Shown: positions 16,234 to 26,600 of the stretch, one piece after another | How positions within the stretch are numbered: the first letter of the stretch is position 1 | Layout: each line of letters starts with the position of its first letter | Assembly: GCF_900105185.1 (NCBI RefSeq) | Contig: NZ_FNTJ01000001.1 | Span: 3,802,501-3,866,500, forward strand | DNA: 64,000 bases | Source: Pseudomonas saponiphila | GTDB lineage: Bacteria > Pseudomonadota > Gammaproteobacteria > Pseudomonadales > Pseudomonadaceae | Direction: 5' to 3' | Made by a program: the position numbers and the translations under genes | The notes under the pieces: generated by a model | Seen by the model: only the letters and a program-made list of their open reading frames with translations | The model's database searches: none | What the model was told of the DNA's origin: nothing

Positions 16234-17031
16234 ATGCAATCCAGTAGCGCATTCGGCGTCGACGCCGATGGCTTGATCAGCCTTCCCGCCGAACCGCCCT
16301 TGCAGGCCGAATACCACGGCTTGCTCGATGACCTGCGCGCCACCTTGAGCGACCCGCTCGGCCCATCGCTGCACAGCCTCTACCTGTACGGCAGCGTCGC
16401 CCGTGGCACCGCCAGGGCCTATGTTTCCGACCTGGACCTGTGCCTGATCCTGCAACACCCCGCCGCCCCACAGCCGCTGCGCCACCTGGAGAACCTGCAC
16501 CAGGCGTTGCAAGCGCGGCACCCGCTGGTGGCGAAGATCGACTTCGATATCGGCCACCTGGCCCAGGTGCTGGCCGCGGAAAATCGCCACAGCTGGGGCT
16601 ACTGGCTCAAGCACCACTGCCGCTGCCTGTGGGGCCATGACCTGCGCCAGCGCTTTGCGCCCTTCAGGCCCAGCCGGGAAATTGCCTGGGCCGTGAATGG
16701 CGACTTCCAGAGGGTGCTTGATGACTACGCCGAGCGCATCGAGGGCGAGCGGCAGCCCGCGGAGATCCTGCGCCTGCAACGCGAGGCCGCGCGCAAACTG
16801 CTGCGCGCCACCAACCTCTTGCGCTCGGAGCAGGAGCCAAGCTGGCCCCACAGCCTGGATCAACATGTGCGGCTGTTCGTACAGCGCTACCCCGACATGG
16901 CGTTGCCCATCGCCGAGTTCCGCCAGACCGCCGAAGCCAGAACCCTCGCCAACGCCGGTTTCAGCAGCCGCCTGCGGCAGATGACGCAGTGGATGACCGA
17001 AGAATGCATCCAACCGCGAGCCAGGAACTAG
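16234..17031 (+). CDS. nucleotidyltransferase-domain protein
   Basis: A 265-residue protein. Residues 48-72 hold the polymerase-beta-type nucleotidyltransferase signature: GSVARG (53-58) followed by SDLDLCLI with Asp66 and Asp68 as metal ligands. A third acid is likely in KIDFDIGHL. The C-terminal half is helical, as in aminoglycoside or small-molecule nucleotidyltransferases. It resembles AadA-like enzymes in layout, but the substrate is unknown and no resistance should be inferred. It stands alone between the MHS transporter and a convergent DeoR gene. Confidence 0.75.
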   Translation: MQSSSAFGVDADGLISLPAEPPLQAEYHGLLDDLRATLSDPLGPSLHSLYLYGSVARGTARAYVSDLDLCLILQHPAAPQPLRHLENLHQALQARHPLVAKIDFDIGHLAQVLAAENRHSWGYWLKHHCRCLWGHDLRQRFAPFRPSREIAWAVNGDFQRVLDDYAERIEGERQPAEILRLQREAARKLLRATNLLRSEQEPSWPHSLDQHVRLFVQRYPDMALPIAEFRQTAEARTLANAGFSSRLRQMTQWMTEECIQPRARN

Positions 17032-17124
17032 GCCGCGGAACAACAACGCCGCCGGCCATTGCGACATGCCACGAACCGGCCCGCACCGCCCTGCCTGCCC
17101 TGTTGCCGGCCACCCTGGAACGGG

Positions 17125-17907
17125 TCAAGCCAGCAGCACCTCGATCCCCAACTGCCGATAGCCCTGGATATCCGCCTCAGGCACTTCATGCTCGGTGACC
17201 AGTCGCCGCAAGCGCTGGCACGGCACCACCACAAAGGGCTCCATGGCGCCGAGCTTGTCGGCGGTGGTCACGGCAATCACCTCGGCGGCACTGTCGAACA
17301 TCGCCTGCTTGATCGGCACCTCATCGAAATGCAGGGAGCTGATGCCTATCTCCGGGTGAATCGCACAGACCCCGGTGAACATCAGGTCGGCCTTGATCCC
17401 CTGGATCATCCGCAGTGCTTCATGGCCACTGGCGGACAGGGTGGCCGGATTGAGCTGGCCGCCCACCAGAATCACCTTGATCCCGGGGTATTCGGCCAGG
17501 GCCACGGCAATCATCGGCGCGGCGGTGACCGCGGTCAGGCGGATGTCGGCCGGCAGGGACTGGGCGATATGCAAGGTGGTGGAACCGGAGTCGAACAGCA
17601 CCGTCTGGCCGTCCTGCACCCATTGCACGGCATATTGCGCCAGACGCAGTTTCGCCTCGTTGACTTCACCCACCCGGGTGAAATAGTCCTTGCCGCTGTC
17701 CTTGGGCCTTGGCAGCGCGCCGCCGTGGACCCGCTGCACCAGCCCGGCAGCATCCAGTTCGGCGAGATCGCGGCGGATGGTGTCTTCGGACACCGCGAAG
17801 TGCCGGCTCAGCTCGGCGGCCATGACCTTGCCGTCGCGTTCCAGGAGCAGGAGGATCTTTTGCCGACGCAGGGATGGCAGTTCGGCTGCCGGGTGCTGGT
17901 TTTGCAT
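17125..17907 (-). CDS. DeoR/GlpR family transcriptional regulator
   Basis: The 260-residue product has the DeoR helix-turn-helix at residues 10-60 (RRQKILLLLERDGKVMAAEL, then FAVSEDTIRRDLAELDAAG) followed by the sugar-phosphate-sensing domain: TVLFDSGSTTLHIAQSL, MFTGVCAIHPEIG and VIAVTTADKLG. Such proteins repress sugar or glycerol-type catabolic operons and are released by a phosphorylated sugar. The ATG at 17907 matches the normal family N-terminus; the frame extends 39 codons further without support. It is in tandem after an MFS gene on the same strand, its possible target. Confidence 0.87.
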   Translation of the reverse strand: MQNQHPAAELPSLRRQKILLLLERDGKVMAAELSRHFAVSEDTIRRDLAELDAAGLVQRVHGGALPRPKDSGKDYFTRVGEVNEAKLRLAQYAVQWVQDGQTVLFDSGSTTLHIAQSLPADIRLTAVTAAPMIAVALAEYPGIKVILVGGQLNPATLSASGHEALRMIQGIKADLMFTGVCAIHPEIGISSLHFDEVPIKQAMFDSAAEVIAVTTADKLGAMEPFVVVPCQRLRRLVTEHEVPEADIQGYRQLGIEVLLA

Positions 17908-18122
17908 GTTTATGCCCGATCTTGCAGGTTTGTGCGAGATTAACCAGGCCATGGGGCAAAAACAAGCTTGCCCAGCGCTTTGGCGCAGGTTCTCGCCGGG
18001 CAGCTCAGCCTTTACTTGGTCCACAGGCAGGCACTGCCAAGAAGCATTGCCAGCAGCTCATCCGCGGCCGGGACAACGATGCCGAAGACCGACCGGCGCG
18101 CACTAGGGATCGCGCTGCAGGC

Positions 18123-19376
18123 TCAGGAGCGCAACGAGGCGGCCGCTGCGGGCAAATGCACACCCTGGCGACCGGCAATCAGGATCAGGACCACCGACAG
18201 CAACGCACAGGCCGCCCCCAGCAGGATCGACGCGGCATACCCCTGATACAGGTCGAACAGCAGCCCCCCCAGGCTGCCGCCCACCAGCGCGGCAATACCT
18301 ACCGAGACGTACAGCGCACCCAGGATCGCTCCCAGGTGCCTGGTGCCAAACCAGGTGGCGGCAACCGAGGGGTAGAGCGCAATGCATCCGCCATTCGCCA
18401 CACCAAAGAGCACGGCAAACAGCGCAAGCGTCACGAAACCCTGGGCACCGACCCAGAACAGGTTGAGAGCGACCAGAGCGCCGGTCAGTAGCAACAGCAG
18501 GCGGCGCGCGCCCAGGCGGTCGCCGAGGGTGCCGAGAAAAAGCCGGCCGGCCACGTTGCCCGCGCCGATCAAGCCGATCAGCAGGTTGGCCTGGGTGGTG
18601 GAGATGGCGAATTGCTGGGCATAGGGATTGATGTGCACCAAGGCGATGAACAGCCCCACCGAACCGCAGAAGATCGCCCCGAAGTACCACCAGAACCGCG
18701 CACTCGCGAGGGCTTCGGCTAGGCGCATCCCGCTCTGCTGGCTGGTTTGCGGCCCCGCCGAACCAGCACTTGGTCGATCCCCATCGGGAAGCAGGCCGAG
18801 TTCCTGCGGTTGGCCTCTGACCAGCCTCGCCACCCACAGTCCGCTCACCAGGATCACCAGCGCAAAGAGGCGCATGGTGGTTTCCCAGGAGAAATGCTGC
18901 ATCAACAGGCCGGCCGCCAGTGGCCCGATAAAGGTCCCCACGCCGGTTCCCGCAAGAGCGATCCCCGAGGCCTGGCTGCGGTTCCGGACAAACCAGCGCT
19001 GGACCGCAGTGACCGTGGGCACATAGACCAGGCCAACGCCCAAACCGACCAACGAACAGAAGGAAGCGATAAACAGCTGCAACGACCCTGAGGCCTTGCT
19101 ACTGACGAAAAAGCCCAGGGCCAGCAGCATGACCCCTGCGCTCACCACTGCCCGCGTGGAAAAACGATCAGCCAGCGAACCTGAAACCACGCCAATGGCG
19201 TAGTAGATGAACGCGGTGAGGGAAAACACCGAAGCCACGGAAAACCGCCCGGCATCGAAGTTAGCCTGCAGGTGAGAGAAAAAAGCCCCAAAGGAATAGG
19301 CCGCACCAAAGATCAGCGCCAGCAAGACGTGCGCCGCAAACACCAGATACCAGCCCGGGAATACCTTGGTTTTCAT
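18123..19376 (-). CDS. MFS transporter, monocarboxylate/oxalate-formate (OFA/MCT) type
   Basis: A 417-residue, twelve-span major facilitator. It opens with GWYLVFAAHVLLAL and has a GLGVGLVYVPTVTAVQRWF segment (about residues 110-130), both typical of the OFA and monocarboxylate porter branches. These carry small organic acids such as oxalate, formate, lactate or pyruvate. The start is secure because GGAGG stands 7 bases before the ATG. A DeoR-type regulator lies downstream on the same strand and may regulate it. The exact substrate is not predictable. Confidence 0.85.
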   Translation of the reverse strand: MKTKVFPGWYLVFAAHVLLALIFGAAYSFGAFFSHLQANFDAGRFSVASVFSLTAFIYYAIGVVSGSLADRFSTRAVVSAGVMLLALGFFVSSKASGSLQLFIASFCSLVGLGVGLVYVPTVTAVQRWFVRNRSQASGIALAGTGVGTFIGPLAAGLLMQHFSWETTMRLFALVILVSGLWVARLVRGQPQELGLLPDGDRPSAGSAGPQTSQQSGMRLAEALASARFWWYFGAIFCGSVGLFIALVHINPYAQQFAISTTQANLLIGLIGAGNVAGRLFLGTLGDRLGARRLLLLLTGALVALNLFWVGAQGFVTLALFAVLFGVANGGCIALYPSVAATWFGTRHLGAILGALYVSVGIAALVGGSLGGLLFDLYQGYAASILLGAACALLSVVLILIAGRQGVHLPAAAASLRS

Positions 19377-19803
19377 CTCTGCCTCCTTTCTGATCCAGTT
19401 GCAGGAACCCGGCTGCGACTAAGGCCGGCTCAGGGTGGCGCCGAGGACGCACTCGACACTGGCGCCCCGCTCCCAATGCCATGCACCTCGACCGCGACGC
19501 CCCGCTCCCTGACTAGCGCACTCCTGTATATACATGTAAATGCAAAATCGTGACCATATTTAGCGACAGGTCGTTGAGAAAGCTGCCGAGCCCGCCTTCT
19601 GTCAGGTGAAATGCTTTGCGCGACAAGCTGTTAGGCGCGTTCAAGAAAAATGTCCGACGCCAGGAATGCAGGGCAGCCGAACCCGGCCCGCCCAAATTCA
19701 TGAGAAGCCCTGTAACAAGCTGCCGGGAAGTTGTGTGCGGTAACACCGCCAGTGACAGGCGCGGACGAGCCTGCCGGCACTGGCAGTGCCTACTGCCATA
19801 GGG
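19377..19803. other. 427-base gap with no supported gene
   Basis: The first 150 bases should hold the MFS promoter. An AT-rich spot around 19523-19560 contains TATATACATGTAAATG. A minus-strand frame at 19513-19746 reads fairly protein-like (FHLTEGGLGSFLNDLSLN) but has no ribosome site, and I do not call it a gene. It may be a fragment of a repeated or mobile sequence. Confidence 0.4.
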
Positions 19804-20526
19804 TCAGACCAGGCGGGGTCCGCGGACGGGGGCCTGCAATGCCTCTTCCCCCAGGCGCTCGCGGACCAGCGCCTGGGCTTGCCGGGTCATCTGGTCCAGC
19901 TGCCGGTCGCGCTTCTTTTCCGCTTCCAGCATGGCCTTGCGCCCGTGCTGGGCCAGCAGGTAGGTGTGGATCTGCCGCACTTCCACTGACTGGTAGATTG
20001 GCGCCACGTCGAGTACCGCCAGCAGGCCGTCGCTGCCATGGTCTTGGGTATTCATCAGCACCTGCGGGCCGCGAGCGCCCAGCAGTTGAAAGCCCAGGGC
20101 CTCGAAGCACGCCACCTTGGCCACGTGGCAGGCCAGCTCGACATGGGGGTAACGCCCACGCATGGCCTCCAGCATCTGCCGGGCAATGCCCTGGCGCCGA
20201 TGGCTTTGCAGCACCGCCATGTAGGCCACGGCGCAGGCCTGGGGATCGTCCTTGAGCGGCAGGTACAGGGTGAAACCCAGCACCTTTTCAGGGTCCTGAG
20301 TGTCGGTGGCCACCACAAGTTCCACCGCGATCCCCCGGGAGCCGTCCATGGCCTGCAGGTACAGGTGCACCTCGTAGCCGACGCCGTACTGGTACAGGTT
20401 GTACAGCGGGTTGCTGGGGGTGATGGCCACCGCGCTGATGTCGCTGATGTAGTCCACCACCATCTGCTGGATCTGGCTCTGGATGGCTTCAGGCGGCGGG
20501 GCTTGGAACAGGGTGATGCTGGACAT
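19804..20526 (-). CDS. GNAT family N-acetyltransferase
   Basis: A 240-residue protein. Residues about 70-150 hold a GNAT domain with AVAYMAVLQSHRRQGIARQML as the acetyl-CoA binding strand, loop and helix, followed by ACFEALGFQLLG. The C-terminal 60 residues are a charged helix (MLEAEKKRDRQLDQMTRQ) that the family does not normally have and that could mediate dimerisation. ATG 20526 follows GGAG by 11 bases; an in-frame ATG at 20580 is possible. The gene is in tandem behind mqo but 269 bases away. The acceptor is unknown. Confidence 0.78.
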   Translation of the reverse strand: MSSITLFQAPPPEAIQSQIQQMVVDYISDISAVAITPSNPLYNLYQYGVGYEVHLYLQAMDGSRGIAVELVVATDTQDPEKVLGFTLYLPLKDDPQACAVAYMAVLQSHRRQGIARQMLEAMRGRYPHVELACHVAKVACFEALGFQLLGARGPQVLMNTQDHGSDGLLAVLDVAPIYQSVEVRQIHTYLLAQHGRKAMLEAEKKRDRQLDQMTRQAQALVRERLGEEALQAPVRGPRLV

Positions 20527-20795
20527 CGAGGCGGTGACTCCGAGGATGGGGGCATGCCCGGGCATGGCGGGCGGCGCCATGATAACCCGCCGTGGGCCGC
20601 CCGGGCGCAGCAGCACGCCAGTGCGACGGGCACGCTGGGTCGGCGGACAAGCAGGAAACGGATTGAGGAAGTTGCAGATGCCGGCCGGGCCGGCAGGTGG
20701 CGAGCCCTCTTGCAGGGCCTCGCAACCGGCACAGGAGACGGCGGCACGCTGGCCGCCGCAGTGCCCCGCCCGACGAACGCGGGCGGGGCCGAAGC

Positions 20796-22433
20796 TTACA
20801 GCGCCATGTCGGCCGCTGGGTTGCTCTCGGGCTTGGCCATGCTGGCCGGAGCCTGGGGTGCTGCACCTTTCACCGCAGGCGGCGGAGTCAGTTGCAGCAC
20901 TTCGGCGGTGTAGGCCCACTCTTTGGCCACACGCTCGGGGCTGTCGTTCAGGGCGGTGCCGTAGCTCGGTACGATCTGCTTCAGCTTCTCTTGCCAGGCC
21001 GGGGTCGCGACCTGGTCCTTGAAGACTTTCTGCAGCACGCTGAGCATGATCGGCGCGGCGGTCGAGGCACCCGGGGAGGCGCCCAGCAGGCCGGCGATGC
21101 TGCCGTCCTGGGAAGCAACGATCTCGGTGCCGAGTTTCAGCACGCCGCCCTTCTCTTCGTCACGCTTGATGATCTGCACGCGCTGACCGGCCTGCCACAG
21201 GCGCCAGTCTTCTTTCTTGGCGTTGGGGAAGTATTCCTTCAGGGCGTTGAAGCGGTCGTCATCCGACAGCATCAGCTGGCCGGCCAGGTATTCCACCAAC
21301 GGGTACTGTTCGATGCCGACTTTGGTCATCGGCCAGAAGTTGTGGGTGGTGGTGCTGGTCAGCAGGTCGAAGTACGAACCTTCCTTGAGGAACTTGGTGG
21401 AGAAGGTGGCGAATGGGCCAAACAGGATCACTCGCTTGCCGTCCAGCACGCGGGTGTCCAGGTGCGGAACCGACATCGGCGGTGCGCCCACCGAAGCCTT
21501 GCCGTAGGCCTTGGCCAGGTGCTGCTCGGCCACAGTGGCGTTGTCGGTCACCAGGAACGAGCCACCCACTGGGAAGCCGGCGTATTCGTTGGCCTCGGGA
21601 ATGCCCGACTTCTGCAGCAGGTGCAGGGCACCGCCACCGGCGCCGATGAACACGAACTTAGCGTCGGTCTCGGTTTTCGAACCGTCCTTGAGGTTCTTGT
21701 AGGTCACGCGCCACGAGCCGTCTTTATTGCGCTCGATGTCCTGCACTTCGCTGGACAGCTTGAGGGCAAAGTTCGGCTGGGCCTGCAGGTGGGCGACGAA
21801 CTGGCGAGTGATCTCGCCGAAGTTGACGTCGGTGCCGATCGGGGTCCAGGTCGCGGCGATCTTCTGCGCCGGATCACGACCTTCCATCATCAGTGGCACC
21901 CACTTCTTGATCTGCTCGGCGTCTTCGGAGTACTGCATGCCGCTGAACAGCGGGCTGGCCTGCAGGGCCTCGTAGCGAGCCTTCAAGAACTTGATGTTGT
22001 CATCGCCCCAGACGAAGCTCATGTGCGGCGTGGAGTTGATGAACGAACGCGGGTTCTTCAGCACGCCATTCTTGACCTGCCAGGACCAGAACTGCCGGGA
22101 AATCTGGAACGCTTCGTTGATCTCGATGGCCTTGGCGATCTCGATCTTGCCGTCCTTGCCTTCCGGGGTGTAGTTCAGCTCGGCCAAAGCGGAGTGACCG
22201 GTGCCGGCGTTGTTCCAGCCGTTGGAGCTTTCTTCTGCCACGCCGTCCAGGCGCTCGACCATCTCCATCGACCAATCCGGCTGCAGCTCATTGAGCCAGA
22301 CCCCGAGGGTCGAACTCATGATGCCGCCACCGATCAGCAGCACATCCACTTTCTTCGGCTCAGCCGCGTGCGCGGTCGTGAGGCCTATCGACATCGCCAG
22401 CCCGATCAGGGCCGTGTTCACTTTCTTCAACAT
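20796..22433 (-). CDS. mqo: malate:quinone oxidoreductase
   Basis: The 545-residue FAD enzyme oxidises L-malate to oxaloacetate and reduces quinone at the inner membrane, as a TCA-cycle step. After an N-terminal hydrophobic, signal-like segment (to about residue 25) comes the dinucleotide motif [17 protein letters not shown], then the family markers [31 protein letters not shown] and [16 protein letters not shown]. The start at 22433 (MLKKVNT) matches the usual Pseudomonas form; an ATG nine codons upstream is less likely. It is a single gene with a long upstream gap. Confidence 0.95.
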   Translation of the reverse strand: MLKKVNTALIGLAMSIGLTTAHAAEPKKVDVLLIGGGIMSSTLGVWLNELQPDWSMEMVERLDGVAEESSNGWNNAGTGHSALAELNYTPEGKDGKIEIAKAIEINEAFQISRQFWSWQVKNGVLKNPRSFINSTPHMSFVWGDDNIKFLKARYEALQASPLFSGMQYSEDAEQIKKWVPLMMEGRDPAQKIAATWTPIGTDVNFGEITRQFVAHLQAQPNFALKLSSEVQDIERNKDGSWRVTYKNLKDGSKTETDAKFVFIGAGGGALHLLQKSGIPEANEYAGFPVGGSFLVTDNATVAEQHLAKAYGKASVGAPPMSVPHLDTRVLDGKRVILFGPFATFSTKFLKEGSYFDLLTSTTTHNFWPMTKVGIEQYPLVEYLAGQLMLSDDDRFNALKEYFPNAKKEDWRLWQAGQRVQIIKRDEEKGGVLKLGTEIVASQDGSIAGLLGASPGASTAAPIMLSVLQKVFKDQVATPAWQEKLKQIVPSYGTALNDSPERVAKEWAYTAEVLQLTPPPAVKGAAPQAPASMAKPESNPAADMAL

Positions 22434-23196
22434 TCTGTAGTACCTACGATAGAACGCCATCCGCCGCCCCATCCTCGATCCTGCGCACTCGGCACCTGGC
22501 GAAACAGGCATTTCGCAGGCCCTGGACACACGCATTCATAAAGAACTGGAGGGTGGGCACACAAGGCCGACGAGACTGGCTCGACCTCAGTTTTATATCG
22601 CTCGGGCGCTGACTTCTTGTCGTTTTTGGCTTCAGCTACTTGAGTGACACTTGTTTCTCGGGACACATCACGGGGCACCGCCTGCCGGCTGCGCAGCCCC
22701 ACTCCTTTCACCGGCACCGGCCTGGGCACGACGCACAATGCCGGCACCCATCTGCACGGGGCCAGCAGGAAAAGAAGGGTCGGGTTCAACCAAAGAAGGT
22801 CAACGAACACTGCCTGATATTGCATTCGGCAGATTTGCCCGGACACTCCCGCCCATTTGCAAGGACCCGATCAGGCCACTTGAAGCAAAGCACGGGGGAG
22901 GTATTTCCGCACAAACGATGAACCGATTCAGCGCAAGAATATCATTACGGCATCAGCCTGTCTTGGCCGGAGCGGCTGCCCTGGGCCCCGGACAAACCGC
23001 GACCCACTACGACACCCGCCGCAATCAATGCGTCACAACGACGCTGGGCTGGAGAATGCGTAGAGGTTGCCCTGCCGCCGTGATACGGCAACCGCTGAGG
23101 CCTGTGCTTCAGCGAACGGCTCGTCCCTGGAGTTCTAGCCAGCGCAGAATCAAAACGCCATGATAGCGGCCGATCCAACCCTAAGAAGCCAACGGA
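22434..23196. other. 763-base gap between mqo and the interrupted nuclease gene
   Basis: This region must contain the mqo promoter (right of 22434) and the promoter of the interrupted gene (left of 23197). It has T-rich patches around 22590-22660. A weak stem occurs at about 23065-23092 (GGTTGCC with CGGCAACC). Open frames exist on both strands, but none has a ribosome site or protein-like composition. I see no gene, and an unrecognised regulatory RNA cannot be excluded. Confidence 0.4.
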
Positions 23197-23248
23197 ATGC
23201 TGCACGCCTTTTGTCACGGAAAAAGCCGCCTGTTCAAGCGTTACCTCG

Positions 23249-23253
23249 GACAC
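23249..23253. repeat. IS21 target-site duplication, left copy (GACAC)
   Basis: The five bases GACAC immediately precede the TG that opens the element and are repeated exactly at 25895-25899. IS21 elements normally duplicate 4-8 bases, so this proves insertion at this site. Confidence 0.9.
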
Positions 23254-23478
23254 TGCGGATTTCGGAGCACCGTGACCGGCCGTTTCGGTTGATCGTGACC
23301 GGTCATTTCGCTAACGCGTGACCGCTCATTTCGGTAGCAACGTGACCGATTTTCCGCCTGTTCCGAAACAGGTGGTCACGGCTTACCGAAATCGCCGGTC
23401 ACGACTTAGCGAAAGCCTTCCCCTTCGTTGCGCATGACCTGATGCGCCGCCATCCTCGACCGATTTCGGGAGAGGAAG

Positions 23479-25164
23479 ATGGCGGCGCCGCGAGTAGCCA
23501 TGCGAAACATCAAAGAATGTCTGCGCCTCAAGTTTGAGGCCGGCTTGTCCCACGAGAAGATTGCCCGTGCCTTGCAGCTGTCCAAGGGCGTGGTTAGCAA
23601 GTACATCGCGGCGGCGCGGGTGGCCGGGCTGGACTGGCCGGCGCTGGTGGCCATGGACGAGGCCGCGCTGGCGGCCGCCTTGTTTGCACCGACGTCGACG
23701 AACAAGCCGCGCGGTGAGCGAGTGCTGCCCGATGTGCTGAGCATCCACCGCGAGTTGCGACGCAAGGGCGTGACCTTGCAGCTGCTGTGGGAGGAATATC
23801 TCGCCGCGCATGCGGGCCAGCCGACCTACCGCTACACCCAGTTCGTCGAGCACTACCGGCGCTACGCCCAGACGCTCAAACGTTCGATGCGTCAGCTGCA
23901 CCGTGCGGGCGAGAAGCTATTCATCGACTATGCCGGGCCGACGCTGCCGGTGGTCGACCCGGCCACCGGCGAAGTGCGCCGGGCGCACATCTTCGTCGCC
24001 GCCCTGGGCGCCTCGAATTACACCTATGCCTGCGCGACGCCAGGCGAAACCCAGGTGGACTGGCTGACCTCGCTGGGCCAGGCTCTGACCTACTTTGGCG
24101 GCGTGCCGGAAATGGTTGTGCCGGACAATCCGCGCGCCCTGGTCGCCCAGCCGGATCGCTACGAGCCGGGCCTGAACCGGGCCACGCTGGAGTGCGCGCG
24201 TCATTACCAGACGGTGATCCTGCCGGCACGGCCACGCAAGCCTCAGGACAAGGCCAAGGCCGAGGTGGCGGTGCAGGTGGTCGAGCGCTGGATCATGGCG
24301 CGGCTGCGCCATCGGCAGTTCTTCAGCCTGCATGCGCTTAACCAGGCCATCGCCGAGCTGCTGGAGGATCTGAATCGGCGCCCGTTCAAGCGGCTCGATG
24401 GCTGCCGGCGCGACTGGTTCGAGCGCCTGGATCGCCCGGCCTTGCGAGCGCTGCCGGTGCATCCCTACGAGGTCGCCACCTTCAAGCGCTGCAAGGTCAG
24501 CATCGACTACCACATCGAGGTCAATGGCAGCTTCTACAGCGTGCCCTCCGCCCTGGCCCGGCAGAACGTGGACGTGCGACTGACGGCACACACCCTGGAA
24601 GTGCTGCATGGCAACCGGCGGGTGGCCAGCCACCTGCTGCTGGGGCGACGCGGCGCTTACAGTACCCAGCGCGAGCACATGCCCGCGGCGCACCAGGCGC
24701 ATCGCGAATGGACGCCACAACGCCTGCTCGACTGGGGCGCGCGGATCGGCCCCTACACGCGCCAACTGATCGATCACCAACTGACCCACAAGCCGCACCC
24801 GGAGATGGGCTACCGCGCCTGCCTCGGCCTGCTCTCGCTGGCCCGGCGCTATGGCAATGCACGCCTGGAAGCCGCTGCCGAACGTGCCGTACACCTGCGC
24901 GCCTTCACCGGGCGCAGCGTGCGCAACCTGCTCCAGCAAGGCCTGGATCAACAGCCGCTGCCCCAGCGTGCCGCCGAAACGACCTTACCCGGCGACCACG
25001 AGAACGTCCGTGGCGCCGACTACTACCAACCCCCGCAACAGGAGCTGTTCGATGATGCCGCAACACACCCTGAATCAACTGCACCAGCTACGCCTGGACG
25101 GCATGGCCCGCGCCCTGGAAGAGCAATGGACGCTGCCGGCCAGCCACAGCCTGAGCTTCGATGA
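23479..25164 (+). CDS. istA: IS21 family transposase IstA
   Basis: The 561-residue transposase has an N-terminal helix-turn-helix (about residues 15-45, [20 protein letters not shown]). Its DDE catalytic core shows Asp150 in LFIDYAGPT, Asp216 in VPDNPRA and Glu262 in KAKAEVAV. A beta-barrel segment follows ([13 protein letters not shown]). It ends about 40 residues later than usual: after [10 protein letters not shown], where many IstA proteins stop, the frame runs on over the first 113 bases of istB with low-complexity residues. This may be harmless read-on or may help couple translation. Confidence 0.93.
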   Translation: MAAPRVAMRNIKECLRLKFEAGLSHEKIARALQLSKGVVSKYIAAARVAGLDWPALVAMDEAALAAALFAPTSTNKPRGERVLPDVLSIHRELRRKGVTLQLLWEEYLAAHAGQPTYRYTQFVEHYRRYAQTLKRSMRQLHRAGEKLFIDYAGPTLPVVDPATGEVRRAHIFVAALGASNYTYACATPGETQVDWLTSLGQALTYFGGVPEMVVPDNPRALVAQPDRYEPGLNRATLECARHYQTVILPARPRKPQDKAKAEVAVQVVERWIMARLRHRQFFSLHALNQAIAELLEDLNRRPFKRLDGCRRDWFERLDRPALRALPVHPYEVATFKRCKVSIDYHIEVNGSFYSVPSALARQNVDVRLTAHTLEVLHGNRRVASHLLLGRRGAYSTQREHMPAAHQAHREWTPQRLLDWGARIGPYTRQLIDHQLTHKPHPEMGYRACLGLLSLARRYGNARLEAAAERAVHLRAFTGRSVRNLLQQGLDQQPLPQRAAETTLPGDHENVRGADYYQPPQQELFDDAATHPESTAPATPGRHGPRPGRAMDAAGQPQPELR

Positions 25165-25801
25165 ACGCCTCGGCCTACTGCTCGACCGCGAACTGGCCTG
25201 GCGTGACAACCAGCGCCTGGTACGGCTGCGCAAGAAGGCCAAGCTCAAGTACGCCAACGCCTGCCTGGAAGATCTCGACCGCCGCACCGGACGCGCCCTG
25301 GACGAGCGTCTGATCGCCACCCTGGCCAGTGGCGACTGGATCCGCCAGCAGCACAACCTGCTGCTGACCGGCCCGACCGGTGCCGGCAAAACCTGGCTGG
25401 CCTGCGCCCTGGGCAACCAGGCCTGCCGCCAGGGCTATAGCACCCTGTACCTGCGCACCCCGCGCCTGCTGGAACAACTGCGCATCGCTCATGGCGACGG
25501 CAGCTTCGGCCGTACCCTGCAACAGCTGGCAAAGGTCGACGTCCTGGTGCTGGACGACTGGGCGCTAGCCCCGCTGGAGGAAGGAGCCCGGCATGACCTG
25601 CTGGAGGTGATCGACGACCGCGCTGGCAGCCGCTCCACCATCCTGACGAGCCAACTGCCCATCGAGCACTGGCACGGCTGGATCAACGACCCGACCCTGG
25701 CCGATGCCATCCTCGACCGCCTGGTGCACAACGCCTACCGACTGACGATGAAAGGCGAGTCGCTGCGCCGAAAAAAAGCCGAGGAACAAGCCGCATCGTG
25801 A
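25052..25801 (+). CDS. istB: IS21 helper ATPase IstB
   Basis: The 249-residue AAA+ ATPase assembles as a decamer on target DNA and stimulates IstA. Walker A is GPTGAGKT (107-114) and Walker B is VLVLDDW (164-170). The N-terminal helical domain ([21 protein letters not shown]) is typical. The start ATG at 25052 follows CAGGAG by 7 bases and lies inside the end of istA. The length is normal for the family. Confidence 0.94.
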   Translation: MMPQHTLNQLHQLRLDGMARALEEQWTLPASHSLSFDERLGLLLDRELAWRDNQRLVRLRKKAKLKYANACLEDLDRRTGRALDERLIATLASGDWIRQQHNLLLTGPTGAGKTWLACALGNQACRQGYSTLYLRTPRLLEQLRIAHGDGSFGRTLQQLAKVDVLVLDDWALAPLEEGARHDLLEVIDDRAGSRSTILTSQLPIEHWHGWINDPTLADAILDRLVHNAYRLTMKGESLRRKKAEEQAAS

Positions 25802-25894
25802 CCGATGCGATTACAATCCAGAACCCGCGCAACCGGGGTGGAAGCACCGGTCACGTATTAGCGAAACGCTCGGTCACGTTCACCGAAATCCGCA

Positions 25895-25899
25895 GACAC
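25895..25899. repeat. IS21 target-site duplication, right copy (GACAC)
   Basis: This is the exact copy of the five bases at 23249-23253, immediately after the CA that closes the element. It belongs to codons 18-19 of the interrupted gene. Confidence 0.9.
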
Positions 25900-26600
25900 C
25901 GAGAAGAAGGTGAAACCCGGGTCTGCGAAGAAGATGAAATCACCGCCTTGATCATGGGGCCACTGGACTATCTGCCAGCCGAAGCCATCGGCGCTTTTTG
26001 GAAAGCGGTGGTTGAACAGGCAGGGCAGCAGCAATCGCTCCCCTTCCCTCGAGAACCCGTAAGTCGTGCCCAGATGCATTTCTGGCCACGCCGAGGCATC
26101 GAGCCGGACCTGTTTGTCGAATTGCACTGGCCCCACGGAGAACGCCGACTGCTTCTGGTGGAGTTCAAATGGAACTCAGGTTTGAGTGGTAATGATCAAT
26201 TACATCGACAATGGCAGGAGTTTCTCCTGCCCAGCGAACGCGATGACGCCTACCACCTGTTCATTGCTCCGGAAATCAGCGCCGGCTTGAATGCCCTGAG
26301 CCACCATGACCTATGGAACGGCCGCCTTCTACTGCGTCCATGGACCTCCATTCTCGGTGTACTGCGCCATCTGAGCAGTCCCGAGGCGGTGCTACTGGGG
26401 CGTTGGGCGATACAGGCCGCTCACTTTCTGGAACAGCTGGGCGTCAAGCGATTCCAGGGGTTCACCGGGCTCCGCCCCCCGCAACCAATCAAAACACCTA
26501 CGATTTTCTGGACTCCGGTGAACGGCTTCGGCGAACTCCCTCTACCCACGCTTATCCCTTCTTCCAAGCAAGCAACTTCCTTCTTCTGGAGCTCCCAGCC

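Larger units (their letters stand above)
23254..25894 (+). mobile_element. IS21-family insertion sequence, complete
   Basis: The 2641-base element begins TGCGGATTTCGG and ends CCGAAATCCGCA, giving perfect 12-base terminal inverted repeats with TG/CA tips. It is flanked by the 5-base duplication GACAC. The left end carries repeated CGTGACCG boxes (near 23271, 23294, 23317 and 23341) and inverted GGTCACG boxes (23374, 23397). The right end carries matching boxes near 25797, 25852 and 25872. These multiple terminal repeats are IstA binding sites in this family. Both istA and istB are intact, so the element may be active. Confidence 0.93.

Noticed and set aside
16234..17031. Calling the nucleotidyltransferase an aminoglycoside resistance gene
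   Set aside because: Only the general nucleotidyltransferase motif is visible; nothing shows the substrate.
16042..17067. A minus-strand 341-codon frame opposite the nucleotidyltransferase
   Set aside because: The plus-strand reading has a clear GSVARG/SDLD active-site motif and a proper start. The minus frame has neither.
19513..19746. A 77-codon minus-strand frame in the gap after the MFS gene
   Set aside because: It reads partly protein-like but has no ribosome site and no recognised family. At most it is a fragment, so it is noted only in the gap entry.
22651..23163. A 170-codon frame in the gap before the interrupted nuclease
   Set aside because: The composition is unlike protein, there is no ribosome site, and the segment matches no family I know.
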